Source: Euryodendron excelsum
Taxonomy: Eukaryota > Streptophyta > Magnoliopsida > Ericales > Pentaphylacaceae
Length of the DNA stretch: 64,000 nt
Direction: 5' to 3'
Assembly: GCA_033060915.1 (NCBI GenBank)
Contig: CM065383.1
Span: forward strand, 14,665,001-14,729,000
In this document: positions 54,691-64,000 of the stretch, in pieces
Layout: each line of letters begins with the position of its first letter
How positions within the stretch are numbered: position 1 is the first letter of the stretch
Program-made: the position numbers and the translations under genes
The notes under the pieces: generated by a model
What the model saw: the letters and a program-made list of their open reading frames with translations, nothing else
Told to the model about the DNA's origin: nothing
The model's database searches: none

Positions 54691-56800
54691 CCCCCCGCGT
54701 GGTTTTCGCAGACTCCTTCATGGACTTCCCTCATTATGTAGCCTGCCTCTTCTTTTGTGGTGCACCTTAGTAGAGGCAGTGTATGCCCTCTTTTGTAGAG
54801 TACACCATGTATCAGTATGTACCTGCTTGATCGATACTTGATTCGTTTTACCTCCGTCTTTTTTTCTGGAAGGATTCCGTGCTCTAGGTATTCCCTGATA
54901 GGTTTGTCCCATGAGGCTTCTGCATTCATGTGATTCACTTCTAAAGTTCGAATGCTCAGTGAATATAGGATCTTTAAGGGTACATTTGGGTATGTTTCCT
55001 CGAATGAGGCAATTCTCGTCAGTCGATCAGCTTTCTCGTTCTGTAGCCTAGGAATTCTTTCTAGTGGCACTTGGGAAAATTTTCTAACCAGATCTTTGGT
55101 TAGCTAGCAGTACTCTTTCATGTTCTGTCCTCTTGCTTTGTATTCCATGCGGACTTGCTCGATTACTAGTTACGAGTCTCTTCATATTATGACCTGTTTT
55201 GCCCCCATTCGTCGAGCTATTCGGAGTCCAGCAATTAGTGTCTTATACTTTGCTTTATTGTTGAAGGCTAAAAACTTGAAACATAGGGTGTACTTGATCT
55301 TGTGTTGTTTTGGGGTAATAAGGATGACTCCTGCCTCGCTTAATTGGTCAGTTAAGGAACCGTCGACATTCAGTACCCAGAGGGCTTCGGTGAGCTTTTG
55401 TTCGGGTTGGGCATCTTGGTGGGTTGTGAATTCCACTATAAAATCTGCAGCGGTATACCCCTTTATCGTCAACCACAGTCTATACTGGATATCAAACTGG
55501 CTGAGCTCGACCGACCACTTCACCAGCTGTTCCGAGGTTTCGAGCTTGTGCAATACATTCTTCAAGGGCTGATTAGTCAGGACTACTATGGTATATGCCT
55601 GGAAGTAAGGTCTAAGTCTCTAAGTAGTAATTACCAAAGCAAAAGCCATCAGCTCCATCTTTGGATATCTCTCTTTGACTCTCCTGAGGGCTTTGCTTGT
55701 ATAATAAATTGGTTTATGGACTCCTTCCTCTTCTTTGACTAGGGCTAAGCTTACTGCGGTGCTAGAAATGGCCAAGTAGAGGTAGAGCTCTTCTCATTCT
55801 ATTGTTCTGCTAAGCAGTGGGACTGAGCCCATGTATTCTTTGAGTAGTTGGAAGGTTCCTTCACACTCCTCTGTCCACATAAATGCCTTGTGTAGCAACT
55901 TGAAGAACGGGAGGCATTTGTTGGTGGATCTAGAGATCAATTTGTTCAATGCCCCTACTCTCCCCTTTAATCTTTGAATGTCCTTGATGGATTTTGGGGC
56001 TTGTATGTCCAGGATGGCTTTGATTTTCTCCAGGTTGGCTTTTATTCCCTTGCTGGACACCATAAACTTGAGGAACTTCCTTGATGCCACCCCGAACACG
56101 CTCATAGTGGGATTCAGCTTCATGTTATACATCCTCAAGGTTTGGAAGGTTTTTTCCAAGTCTTGTAAATAGTTGGTTATGAGTTTTCTCTTGACTAGCA
56201 TGTCATCCACGTATACTTCCATGTTTCGTCCAATATGAGACTTGAACATTTTGCTCACCAGCCTTTGATATGTTGCTCCTACATTCTTTAGGCCGAAAGG
56301 TATTACCTTGTAGCAGTATAACCCCATGTCAGTGATGAAGGAAGTATGATCTTGGTTATGCTCGACCATCCTGATCTGATTATGCCCTGAGAATACGTCC
56401 ATGAACATGAGCATTTCATACCCAGTAGTGGAGTTAACCAGGAGATCGATCATGGGCAGGGGGAAGCTATCCTTTGGGCATGCCTTATTGAGGTCCGTGA
56501 AGTTGACGCACATTCTTCATATTTCGTTGGCCTTCTTCACCATCACCACATCGGACAGCCAGGAAGGATACTGGACTTCTTGAATAAACTTGGCCTTAGC
56601 CAATTTTTCCACCTCCTTAGCTTTGGCTTCGTTGCGTTTCAAGGCAAAACTCGTCCTCTTCTGCTTTACTGATTTGGCCTTAGTTGTGATGTTCAAGTGA
56701 TAGGCCACTATTTGGGGGTTGATACCTGGCATATCTTCATGTGTCCAAAAAAAGTCGTTTGCATTCTTTCTAAAGAATTCCTTCAGTCCTTCCTTCAACT
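54691..56800 (-). pseudogene. Tat copy 2 reverse transcriptase with two RNase H regions
   Basis: Minus strand. The RT begins near 56798 and its core at 56513-55794 is open for 239 codons with 'FMDVFSGHNQI' and the catalytic VYVDDMLVK at about 56213. The ordinary RNase H/connection region is at about 55790-55440. A second domain at about 55420-55000, with 'EALWVLNVDGSL' and 'NNKAKYKTLIAGL', fits the archaeal-type RNase H of the Tat lineage. Stops lie at 56514-56516, near 55793 and at about 55180. Confidence 0.85.
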
Positions 56801-56812
56801 AATCTAGAGCTG

Positions 56813-57640
56813 TTATCCATATCTGGACCACTCTATTCTGGTCGGGGGCTCCCCGAGTGTGACCTTCTCCAAGTCTTCCACGAGCCTTCCTCTTCTGACC
56901 TCCTTTTCATCCCTGACTTCCAGCTCTTCTATTATCAGGGTCTCTTTGTCTACATCTCCTTTCAGGGATGCCATGTAGCATTCCTTTGTCGTTAGTTGGT
57001 CTTCTTGCACGTCTCCAACTCATTGCTCCATTAAAAATTTCACCCTGAAATGGTAGGTGGACATCACAACCTTGAACTGGTTCAAGGTCGTTCGTCCCAT
57101 AATTGCGTTATAAGTAGAGGGGCAATCAACTATTAAGAAGTTGACCAGCTTGGTCAGTTGCTGTGGAACGGTCCCCAAGGTTACTAAAAGGGTTATGGAA
57201 CCAAGGGGTGTGACTCAGTCTCCTGTAAACTCGACCAGAAGGGATGTGATAGGTTATATCTTCTCCTTCCTAATCTCCATCAGGTCAAATGCCTTCCAGA
57301 AGAGAATGTTCACTGAGCCATCCCTATCGATTAGGACCCTCTTGGTCCTGAAATTGGAGATGATGGTGGTGATCATCAGGGGATCGTCATGTGGCTGGTA
57401 TAGTTCTGTTGCCTGCTCTTTAGTAAAGGTAATGGTGGACGGTTCTGCTCAAGGCTTCTTGCTCGAACGTTCAGCCATCAGTACTTCCCTCGGTTGTCTT
57501 GCCTCCATAAAATGCTTATTTTTAACCGCCAATGATTCTCCTCCTCCTACGAACCCTCCAACTATTATCCAAATTTCTCTGAGGGGTTGTTGATTCTATT
57601 GAGCCCGTTCAAGGCTCCTTCGTTTGGCTGATCTTGGCGA
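56813..57640 (-). pseudogene. Tat copy 2 protease region
   Basis: Minus strand, with stops near 57455, 57260 and 57215. The active-site segment reads VLIDRDGSVNILF at about 57345-57307, where D-(S/T)-G is expected. 'DCPSTYNAIMGRTTLNQ' is at about 57130-57080 and matches the conserved C-terminal protease block. A charged linker leads to the RT. Confidence 0.75.
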
Positions 57641-59076
57641 TTACTCTTGCCTCTATGTTCGACGACGTATCTCTCAAGTTTCCCATATTTGATTAAGTTC
57701 TCTATCTGTTACTTGAGGTCGAAGCAATTTTTGGTGTCATGTCCATGGTCTCAATGTAATCTGTAGTACTTCTTCTGGGATCTCTTCTCGGGGGGCGTCC
57801 TTAACTTGCCGGGCCACTTTAGAGTTGGGTCGTTACAAATCTCGTACAGGACATGCTCTAGAGGGGTGGTGAGAGGGGTGAAGTTGTAGTCAAGGTTAGC
57901 GGATCGCCTCTTGCCCTCGTTTGTCCGAGATCCCGACCCAAAGTTCTTTAGGGTTTTCGCTTCTCGGTCGTCCTTCCTATCTCTTGATGACCTCTTTTTC
58001 TTATCTGTTCGTGAGCTGGCTTTCATATTGCGGTTGTGTCTGGTGTTAATGGCATCCTCAGAGTTCATGAGCTTCTAGGCTCTGAGCATGAGTCCTGCCA
58101 TGTCCTTCAATGGTCCTTTGTTGAGGATTAAAGGAGTTTGTGGGTTTTAAGGCCGCTCATGAATGCGATGACTGCCACCTTATCATCTGTGTTGTCGACG
58201 TTGAGGGTTTCGTGGTTTAATCTATTCACGAACTCTTTAAGGGATTCTTCTCGTCCTTGCTTGACAGTTAGCAAGTAGGCAATAGGTCTCTTCTGTCTCT
58301 GTCCGCCTATGCAGTGTCCAACGAACAACTTGCTAAGATGGATGAATGTGCCAATTGTCTTAGGCTTGAGCCTGTTAAACCATACTCTGGCCAACCCTTT
58401 GACGGTGATCGGGGAAGCTCGGCACATGATTTCATCGGGCACCACTTGCAATTACATTAGGGCTTTGTACGTCTTCAAGTGGTCCAAGGGGTCCTTGGAT
58501 CCATCGAATGCCTCCAGCGTTGGCATTTTGAACTTTAGTGGTAAGGGTTGCTCTATGACTGCTTGGGTGAACGGCGAGTCAATTCTGCTCACCAACTCTT
58601 AGACAGAGTTAAGAGTTTTTGTTTTTACTACCTCTAGGACTCCAGCCATCTGTGCTTGCATGGCTCTAATCTGCTCATCCTAGGAAGGGGGGGGGGGGGT
58701 TCTTCATCTTCTCTCCGATGACCTCTATAAACTGAGGGACTTGTCACAACCGGGATTGGGTGGCGTGGCTGTGTTCTTCCTCTACTAGCCTCGCTTTATT
58801 TTCTTGTCGTGCACTGCCTTTGGTTCTGATAAGGCTGTCATCTCCTTGGTTGACGGCCTTGATCCTATCTCCATCTACTTGCTGATTTCTGGGCTGTTGA
58901 TTTTCTTTAGGGGCAATAGGTGTAGTAGTAGGGACTCTTTGAAGTATCTCTTAGTTTTGCGTGATTACTTGTTGCATGCTGGCCATCATGTTAGCGACCT
59001 GCTACTCTAAAGCTGTCATCTTGGTTGTGTTTTGATCTTTCATGGTTGTTTGCCTTTGTGTAGTTGTGCTGGACAT
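57641..59076 (-). pseudogene. Tat copy 2 gag
   Basis: ATG at 59076 (MSSTTTQRQTTMKDQN), soon followed by stops. The capsid domain at about 58600-58128 contains 'FVGHCIGGQRQKRPIAYLLT' and 'ESLKEFVNRLNHETLNVD', typical of this gag family. The downstream Arg/Lys-rich segment (58068-57751) ends in a zinc-like YYRLHxDHGHDTKNC; the first Cys of the motif is Tyr. It includes a G-run at about 58688-58699. Confidence 0.82.
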
Positions 59077-59106
59077 AGTTAAGACGATGAAAACAATAAG
59101 AAATGT

Positions 59107-59123
59107 CCCACAAATGGTGCCAA
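59107..59123 (-). other. Tat copy 2 primer binding site
   Basis: On the minus strand TTGGCACCATTTGTGGG starts one base after the 5' LTR. It resembles the TTGGCGCCGTCTGTGGG site of many plant Gypsy elements. Confidence 0.7.
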
Positions 59124-59124
59124 T

Positions 59125-59571
59125 TGATGATGTAGTAAATTTGTACGGTTTGTTCCAAGCCAAGCACAAACGATTTGGTGGAAGTTGAAGAGTCTCTGTA
59201 CTATGAACACTGGTGTAGTGCTTGCTAAGGACACTCCAATGTCAAAATTAGGCAATAAAATCTGGAGATATATTAGCAGAGTTTGGACTAGATCAATCGT
59301 ACCTCAGAGAGAGATGAAGACACCTATATATAGATGTGGCAGTCGAGTGTGATTATTGGGTAATGGCTACATGCTTCATGGGCACAATTGTGCCCCGAGT
59401 CAAGGGGTGGTGGCTGATTTGCAGGCGAAGATCTCGAGATGTGCTCGTGAGGCGCCTGATGCCATACTCAGACTATTTAGTTGGCCTATCCTGCTAGGAT
59501 GCTTGCTCAGTGTGAGGTCTAGTAGGGATATTATCCAGATCTGTTCCAGTATACAGAATTGGTACCTATTA
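59125..59571 (-). repeat. 5' LTR of Tat copy 2
   Basis: 447 bp. The plus strand starts TGATGATGTAGTAAA and ends GGTACCTATTA (TG start on the minus strand mutated to TA). A TATATATAG box is near 59325. Confidence 0.88.
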
Positions 59572-59606
59572 GGATTCAATATTTAGTTCATTCATATGTA
59601 TATATA

Positions 59607-60875
59607 CAGGGGCGGATTGAGGCTTGGCCGAGTGGTGTTAGCCTCCTCCACTAGATTTTTTTTAAAAAAATTTTAAACCCGGCCCAAGTAAAAATGGACT
59701 TTGCCCAACTAAACCCAATATTCATTTAAAATTTTTTTTTAACCCAATCCAAACTCATGCCCATCTAAATATACCCAAAAAAGTATAAGCCCTAAAAACA
59801 TTCTTTCTCTGCTAAAAAATTAGTTGAGACGAAGAAGAAAATTGTTTACCCGTTAATATATTTGCTAGTAAAGTTGACACTGATATTACCGATTGCAACT
59901 ATATTCTGAGATAGCTTTTTCTATAATGAATATTATCAAGACTTCATTACGTAATCACATGAGAGAGGAGTGGACAAGGATGACTCAAATTTAAAGCCAT
60001 CAAAGTAATAGCTTTAGGTCCTTAATTTTTTAAAGTCCCTAAGTTTTAAAAACCCTACTTATTATAGTAAAAATTTTGTATAATTTTGTTTTTTTTTTTT
60101 AAAAAAGCCTCAATCTAAATAAGAAAAAGGCCCATAAAAAAATGGCCTCAGTCTGAATGAGACAAGACCCATAAGAAAAGAAAGAAAAGGCATACTTCAG
60201 TGAAAAAAAAAATCATAAAAAAGGTCCTAGATTAACCACTCTAATTAATTTGAAAAAACTATTTAAAAATTTATAATTACATACACATTTATAAATACAA
60301 GGAAGGCCAATGGTCTAACCTATACAACTCTCCCTCTCTCTCTCTCTAACGAATATATATTTAGAAGTTTAAACTCATAACTCTCTCTCTCTCTTTCTCT
60401 CTCTCTCTTGTACAAAGATAAAAATTTTAAATTGAAAAATAAATTAGTAAATTTTACCGATAACATCATCACATAGCTTGCTGATGTAATATTTTTATAT
60501 AGATCAATGTTTGTTTAATTTTCTTTTTAACAAAGTATAATTTTTTTTTTATTTGTGGGTTTACAAGTCGAACTAAAAAGTAAATTATTTACTTTGTTGG
60601 TTGAGTCACTAATTTTTTATTATGCTAGGCGAATCATTTAGTGAATACTTCACCAAAAATCAATTTTTATTAGATGGTTAAATCCATTATGATTCGGTGA
60701 ATACTCCATTGAAAAGAGAGAAAAATAAAATAATTAATAATTTTTCATCTAAAATAAATAAAAAATTTTAAGTAAAAAATTTACACTAGCATTAAAAATT
60801 AAAAAGCCTCATTTAAAATTTTTGCTTTAAAAATATTTTCCGCCTCCACTGAAAAAATTCCTATGTCCGCCATTG
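59607..60875 (+). mobile_element. hAT-superfamily deletion derivative
   Basis: Left end CAGGGGCGGATTGAGG, right end the reverse complement of CAATGGCGGACATAGG. TATATATA (8 bp) flanks both sides (59599-59606, 60876-60883), the hAT duplication length, though within an AT tract. At about 59850-59985 the plus strand encodes, with one frameshift, 'YPLIYLLVKLTLILPIATI' and 'FSIMNIIKTSLRNHM', the C-terminal hAT dimerisation (hATC) signature. The rest of the transposase is deleted and the interior is AT-rich. Confidence 0.75.
60330..60410. repeat. Two (CT)n microsatellites inside the hAT derivative
   Basis: CT runs at about 60330-60348 and 60381-60410. Confidence 0.85.
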
Positions 60876-61170
60876 TATATATATATTGTTTAAAAGGTTG
60901 TGGTTAGCAGTAATACAATGTGGGAATTGAAATCGCTTTTCCTTTTCACCTCTTCATTGGGAATCTCAACTGGTCTAGATATTGTTGTTATTCTATATAT
61001 TCCTGTTTCTAGTCTCCTAGAATTCACATCCGATTTTCCATGGAATGGCCTCCTATCTTTAACAACGCATAGAGTAACTAATGGTAATGGATAAAATTAA
61101 AATACACGTAACTATTAGTTAATTTAATTGAACTTACGATGATACTATTCTTTCATCTACAGTTAATGTT

Positions 61171-62302
61171 TGTTAGGACTTTTATTGTCTTGGCAAATTT
61201 CGTGATCAAAATCTTTGAAGTATCTCTTCAATTGTTCTTTTATGTACATAAGTTTAATAGGATTGGGTGTTCAAACAAATGCTAAGGAGTGTTTGAAATA
61301 ACCTATAAAAGTAATTTGATTGTAATTCAATTTTGAGCTGTAATCATGTCCCGAGTATGTATGTGAGTGAATTGGAAGCTAGAGTACAAGTTGCTAAAGC
61401 TGCAGTACAAATCTTTAAAACATGCAGAGTTGAAACTTTGGAAGGCCTTATCTCAACGCTCAGATCTCCATTTCGGGTTCATAATATATTGATTTTATAT
61501 AACTTTTTGATATCTATAAGAATATAAAAGATTTGAAGGGATGCAGAGTTCGCTACCTTCTCGCTGAGCTCTCACTCTAGCGAGAATGGAAAATTCAAGC
61601 CAATAGTCGTCGCTACCTTCTCGCCGAGCTCTCGCTCTAGGGAGAATGGAAAATTCAAGGCAGTAGCCATCGCTACCTTCTCGCTAAGCTCTCGCTCCAG
61701 CGAGATTGCGAAGGCAGCTTCTCGCTACTTCTCACTCAGGTCTCTTTCCAACGAAATCCCGAACGAATTTTAAGTTATTTCTCCTATTTAAATTCAAAGA
61801 GCTCCAATGCCTATATATACTTGAAGGATGGGTCTTCGAGGGTTAGAACACACTTAAGAAATATGTTGAGAGCCTCCAAAGAAAAAGAAAAACCCTATAG
61901 TCTCCTTAGCAAGTTGAAGAACTTCAAATCTTTATTGATCTAAAAGAGTCTTGGTGGTGCATCAAAGCAAGGATTCATAGCGTGGTGTTCGTCGTGGTTC
62001 AAGTACGGGAGAATAGTGAGTTGTGGGGTATACAAGCAAGGTTTGACTTCAACCTAGAATCGCGGGTTTCGGATTGGTACAGTTGTAAGTGTTCATGTAA
62101 ACTGTTCAATTGTTGATAATGCTTGGAACATAGGCTGGATTAGGTCCTGTGGGTTTCCATGCTAAAATTGTATGTCTACAGTGTGATTGTTTTATGTTTC
62201 ATACATGCGATTTTATTAGTATGTGATTGATTAGATAGTTTAATCAAGAGTAACCAAGCGCGCTTCCAAATGTTTGTAAATCCAAGTAGATTGGAATTTT
62301 CA
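61171..62302 (+). repeat. 5' LTR of the second Copia element
   Basis: TGTTAGGACTTTTATTG ... GGAATTTTCA, 1,132 bp. TATA box CTATATATAC at 61811-61820, preceded by a tandem array (61551-61740). Confidence 0.7.
61551..61740 (+). repeat. 60-bp tandem array with CTCGCT/AGCGAG dyads, 3 copies plus partial
   Basis: Units start CGCTACCTTCTCGC at exactly 61551, 61611 and 61671, then a partial at about 61723. Each pairs TCTCGCT with AGCGAG or a close variant, forming small dyads. The array ends about 70 bp before the TATA box, so it is in U3. Confidence 0.85.
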
Positions 62303-62304
62303 AT

Positions 62305-62316
62305 TAGTATCAGAGC
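62305..62316 (+). other. Primer binding site of the second Copia element
   Basis: TAGTATCAGAGC two bases after the LTR; one G-to-A change from the TGGTATCAGAGC tRNA-Met site. Confidence 0.75.
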
Positions 62317-62373
62317 AGCACACTCAAAACTAATTTTTGTTTTTCAAGAGTGAGGTCCTAATAATCTGATTAC

Positions 62374-64000
62374 ATGAATTTACCACGCGAAGGCGGCTTT
62401 ACCACTAGACCTCACATGAGAGCTTTTCTTAAATCTATAGATGAAAGAGTATGGATGTTAGTTGCTCGTGACTGTAGCCCCCCCACGACTACAAGTACAT
62501 CTACTTCTACCCCTACTATTACAACTGTTATAATTAAATATTCGAAAGATTGGGATTTAGTTGATTAAGTAAATAGCGGTTAGGACAGTAAGGGTATCAA
62601 TGCTATCTTTAATGCTCTCTTACTTGATGAATTCAAACGTGTGTCAACGTGTGAGATTACTAAAGAAGCATAAGATATACTTGAAGTTACAAATGAGAGA
62701 ACTACTATTGTAAAAATTTCTAAACTTCAGCGACTGACAACCAACTTTGAAAACTTGAGAATGGAAGACAATGAGACCTTTGATCAATTTTATGCAAAAC
62801 TAAGTGACATTGTCAACTCAAGTTTTAACCTTGGCAAAATGATCTCTTTTTCAAAAATTATTCTAAAAAATTTGAGATCTTTACCCGACAAATTCCAAGC
62901 CAAGGTTACTACTATAGAAGAAAGTAGGGATGTTGATTTTATGAAAGTAGAGGAGTTGGTTGGTTCTTTACAGACTTATGAAGCTAATCTACGTCGTTCT
63001 AAAAATAATAAAGACCTTGCTTTTAAAACTGTTAGAGAAGACGTAGATGATACTTCTGGTGATAATTCTGAAATAGGTCAAGAGGAGTTGGATTTTATTG
63101 TCAAAAAATTTAAAAAATAAGAAGGCCCAATCTCTTAGTTTTGAGAAAATTAAAGAGAAACAATTTGATAAGAATAAGCCTAGAAGGAATCCCGATAAAA
63201 GTGGAGGTAAATAATCTAAAAAACCTCATTGTTTTGAATGTCATGGGTATGGTCACTTTGCACAAGAGTATCCAAATAGACTGAAATGAAAGACAAAAGG
63301 GTTTACTGTAACTTAGGATGATTTTGATCCTGAAGATAACAATGAACCTGAAACTGAACAAGAATCAGGTGACTTTACTGCTTTAACTGCATCTATACAT
63401 GATGATTCATCTCATATTTTACATGAAAGTGAAAGTCAAGGTGAGTCTGATGAGTCTATTAAACTTGATGAAATTGATTTTGATAATGAAGAGAAGGGTG
63501 ATCTCCAATAAGACTATGATCAGTTGTACTCTTAATATTTCAAATTGACCAAAGTTAATGGAAAACTTGGTCTCAAGTTAAAAAAAGGTTTTAGAAGAAG
63601 TTGAGACACTGAAAAAGGAGGCTGTTAAAGCTTAAACCCTTATTAGTCAATTGAAAACTCATTGAGTTGCATTATCTGATAAACTTATAGCTCTTAAGAA
63701 AGAACATCAGTCTTGTACAGAGATTAAAAAGGCACTTGAAGAGAAGGTTGCAAAACTTGAAGTTTCTAGTGTTAAAGCTAATGATGTTTTCAAGAAGTTG
63801 AATGCAAGTTCAAATAAATTGATGAAATCTAGAATGCTCAGAGGTGCACCATCGATATGACTAGAATTGGATATTCTAATCAAGTGTCATCTTCAAAGCA
63901 AAAGCCTAAAGTTGGTAAGCCTCAAACATCATCATCTAAAGGTAAGAACAGGTATGTTCCTCCTAAGAATGGTTATGATAATTATTACGAGTCTTATCCT
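62374..64000 (+). pseudogene. Copia gag, broken, runs off the window
   Basis: From MNLPREGGFTTRPHMRAFLK at 62374; the N-terminal block resembles the 'MRAFLKSIDERVW' gag start. Stops follow at about 62566 and 62581. A UBN2-type segment at 62755-63120 ('ETFDQFYAKLSDIVNSSFNL', 'VEELVGSLQTYE') ends at TAA 63118-63120. The zinc knuckle at about 63232-63276 reads CFECHGYGHFAQEY, with Tyr for the last Cys. The rest is acidic/coiled-coil with further stops (63288, about 63315, 63510), ending 'NRYVPPKNGYDNYYES' at the window edge. Confidence 0.8.

Larger units (their letters stand above)
41120..59571 (-). mobile_element. Complete Tat-lineage Ty3/Gypsy element with antisense ORF, target duplication GGATT
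   Basis: GGATT at 41115-41119 and 59572-59576 flanks two 447-bp LTRs (41120-41566 and 59125-59571). On the minus strand: 5' LTR, primer site, gag, protease, RT, two RNase H regions, integrase, a tandem-repeat spacer, then the aORF on the opposite strand and the 3' LTR. The second (archaeal-type) RNase H and the antisense ORF mark the Tat lineage. The LTRs differ at roughly a fifth of sites by eye, so it is old. An Athila element (43061-48431) and a solo LTR (50984-53831) are nested in it. Without them it would be about 10.2 kb. Confidence 0.9.
61171..64000 (+). mobile_element. 5' part of a second Copia element (SIRE-like gag)
   Basis: The LTR 61171-62302, a primer site and a broken gag are present; pol and the 3' LTR are beyond the window. 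The start TGTTAGGACTTTTATTG was chosen by the TG rule and the typical Copia LTR opening. The candidate left duplication is ATGTT (61166-61170), uncheckable here. Confidence 0.75.

Noticed and set aside
61551..61740. Direct repeats as a CRISPR array
   Set aside because: Units are contiguous with no unique spacers, inside a plant LTR with TATA box and primer site.

Overview
The window is plant nuclear DNA made almost entirely of LTR retrotransposons stacked inside one another. It is AT-rich. I see no host gene, no tRNA or rRNA gene and no CRISPR array. Long SIRE-type Copia, Tekay chromovirus, Athila, Tat and Ogre-like LTR families together suggest an angiosperm, probably a eudicot or magnoliid. 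The species cannot be told from the sequence.

Layout. (1) 1-8521: the right part of a Tat-lineage Ty3/Gypsy element, with its 3' LTR at 7935-8521 and an antisense extra ORF (aORF, Pfam PF04195-like) on the minus strand. A 5.17-kb Ogre-like solo LTR (1252-6422, target duplication CGCTG) splits the aORF. (2) 8522-13163: non-coding, with a relic SIRE LTR and one inverted-repeat (MITE-like) element. (3) 13426-35400: a minus-strand Tekay chromovirus (duplication CTTGG). Its 3' LTR is interrupted by a young full-length SIRE-type Copia element (14154-25490, duplication AATAT) and by a Copia solo LTR (26390-28519, duplication CTATA). Its 5' LTR (33638-35400) preserves both empty sites. (4) 35521-41114: a CACTA terminus, a 180-bp tandem repeat and microsatellites. 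(5) 41120-59571: a complete Tat element on the minus strand (duplication GGATT, two 447-bp LTRs) with a plus-strand aORF. An Athila element (43061-48431, duplication AATAC) sits in the aORF and a Gypsy solo LTR (50984-53831) sits in the integrase. (6) 59607-60875: a hAT deletion derivative. (7) 61171-64000: the 5' end of another Copia element, running off the window.

How it works together. Each autonomous element once encoded its own gag, protease, reverse transcriptase/RNase H and integrase. All gag-pol copies here carry stops or frameshifts. The only long intact frame is the third ORF of the young Copia element (21127-22728). The two Tat aORFs share an intron in antisense orientation. Several unrelated LTRs carry arrays of short dyad-symmetric motifs, in most cases just upstream of a TATA box, and this is the most interesting recurrent pattern. 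All divergence estimates were made by eye.
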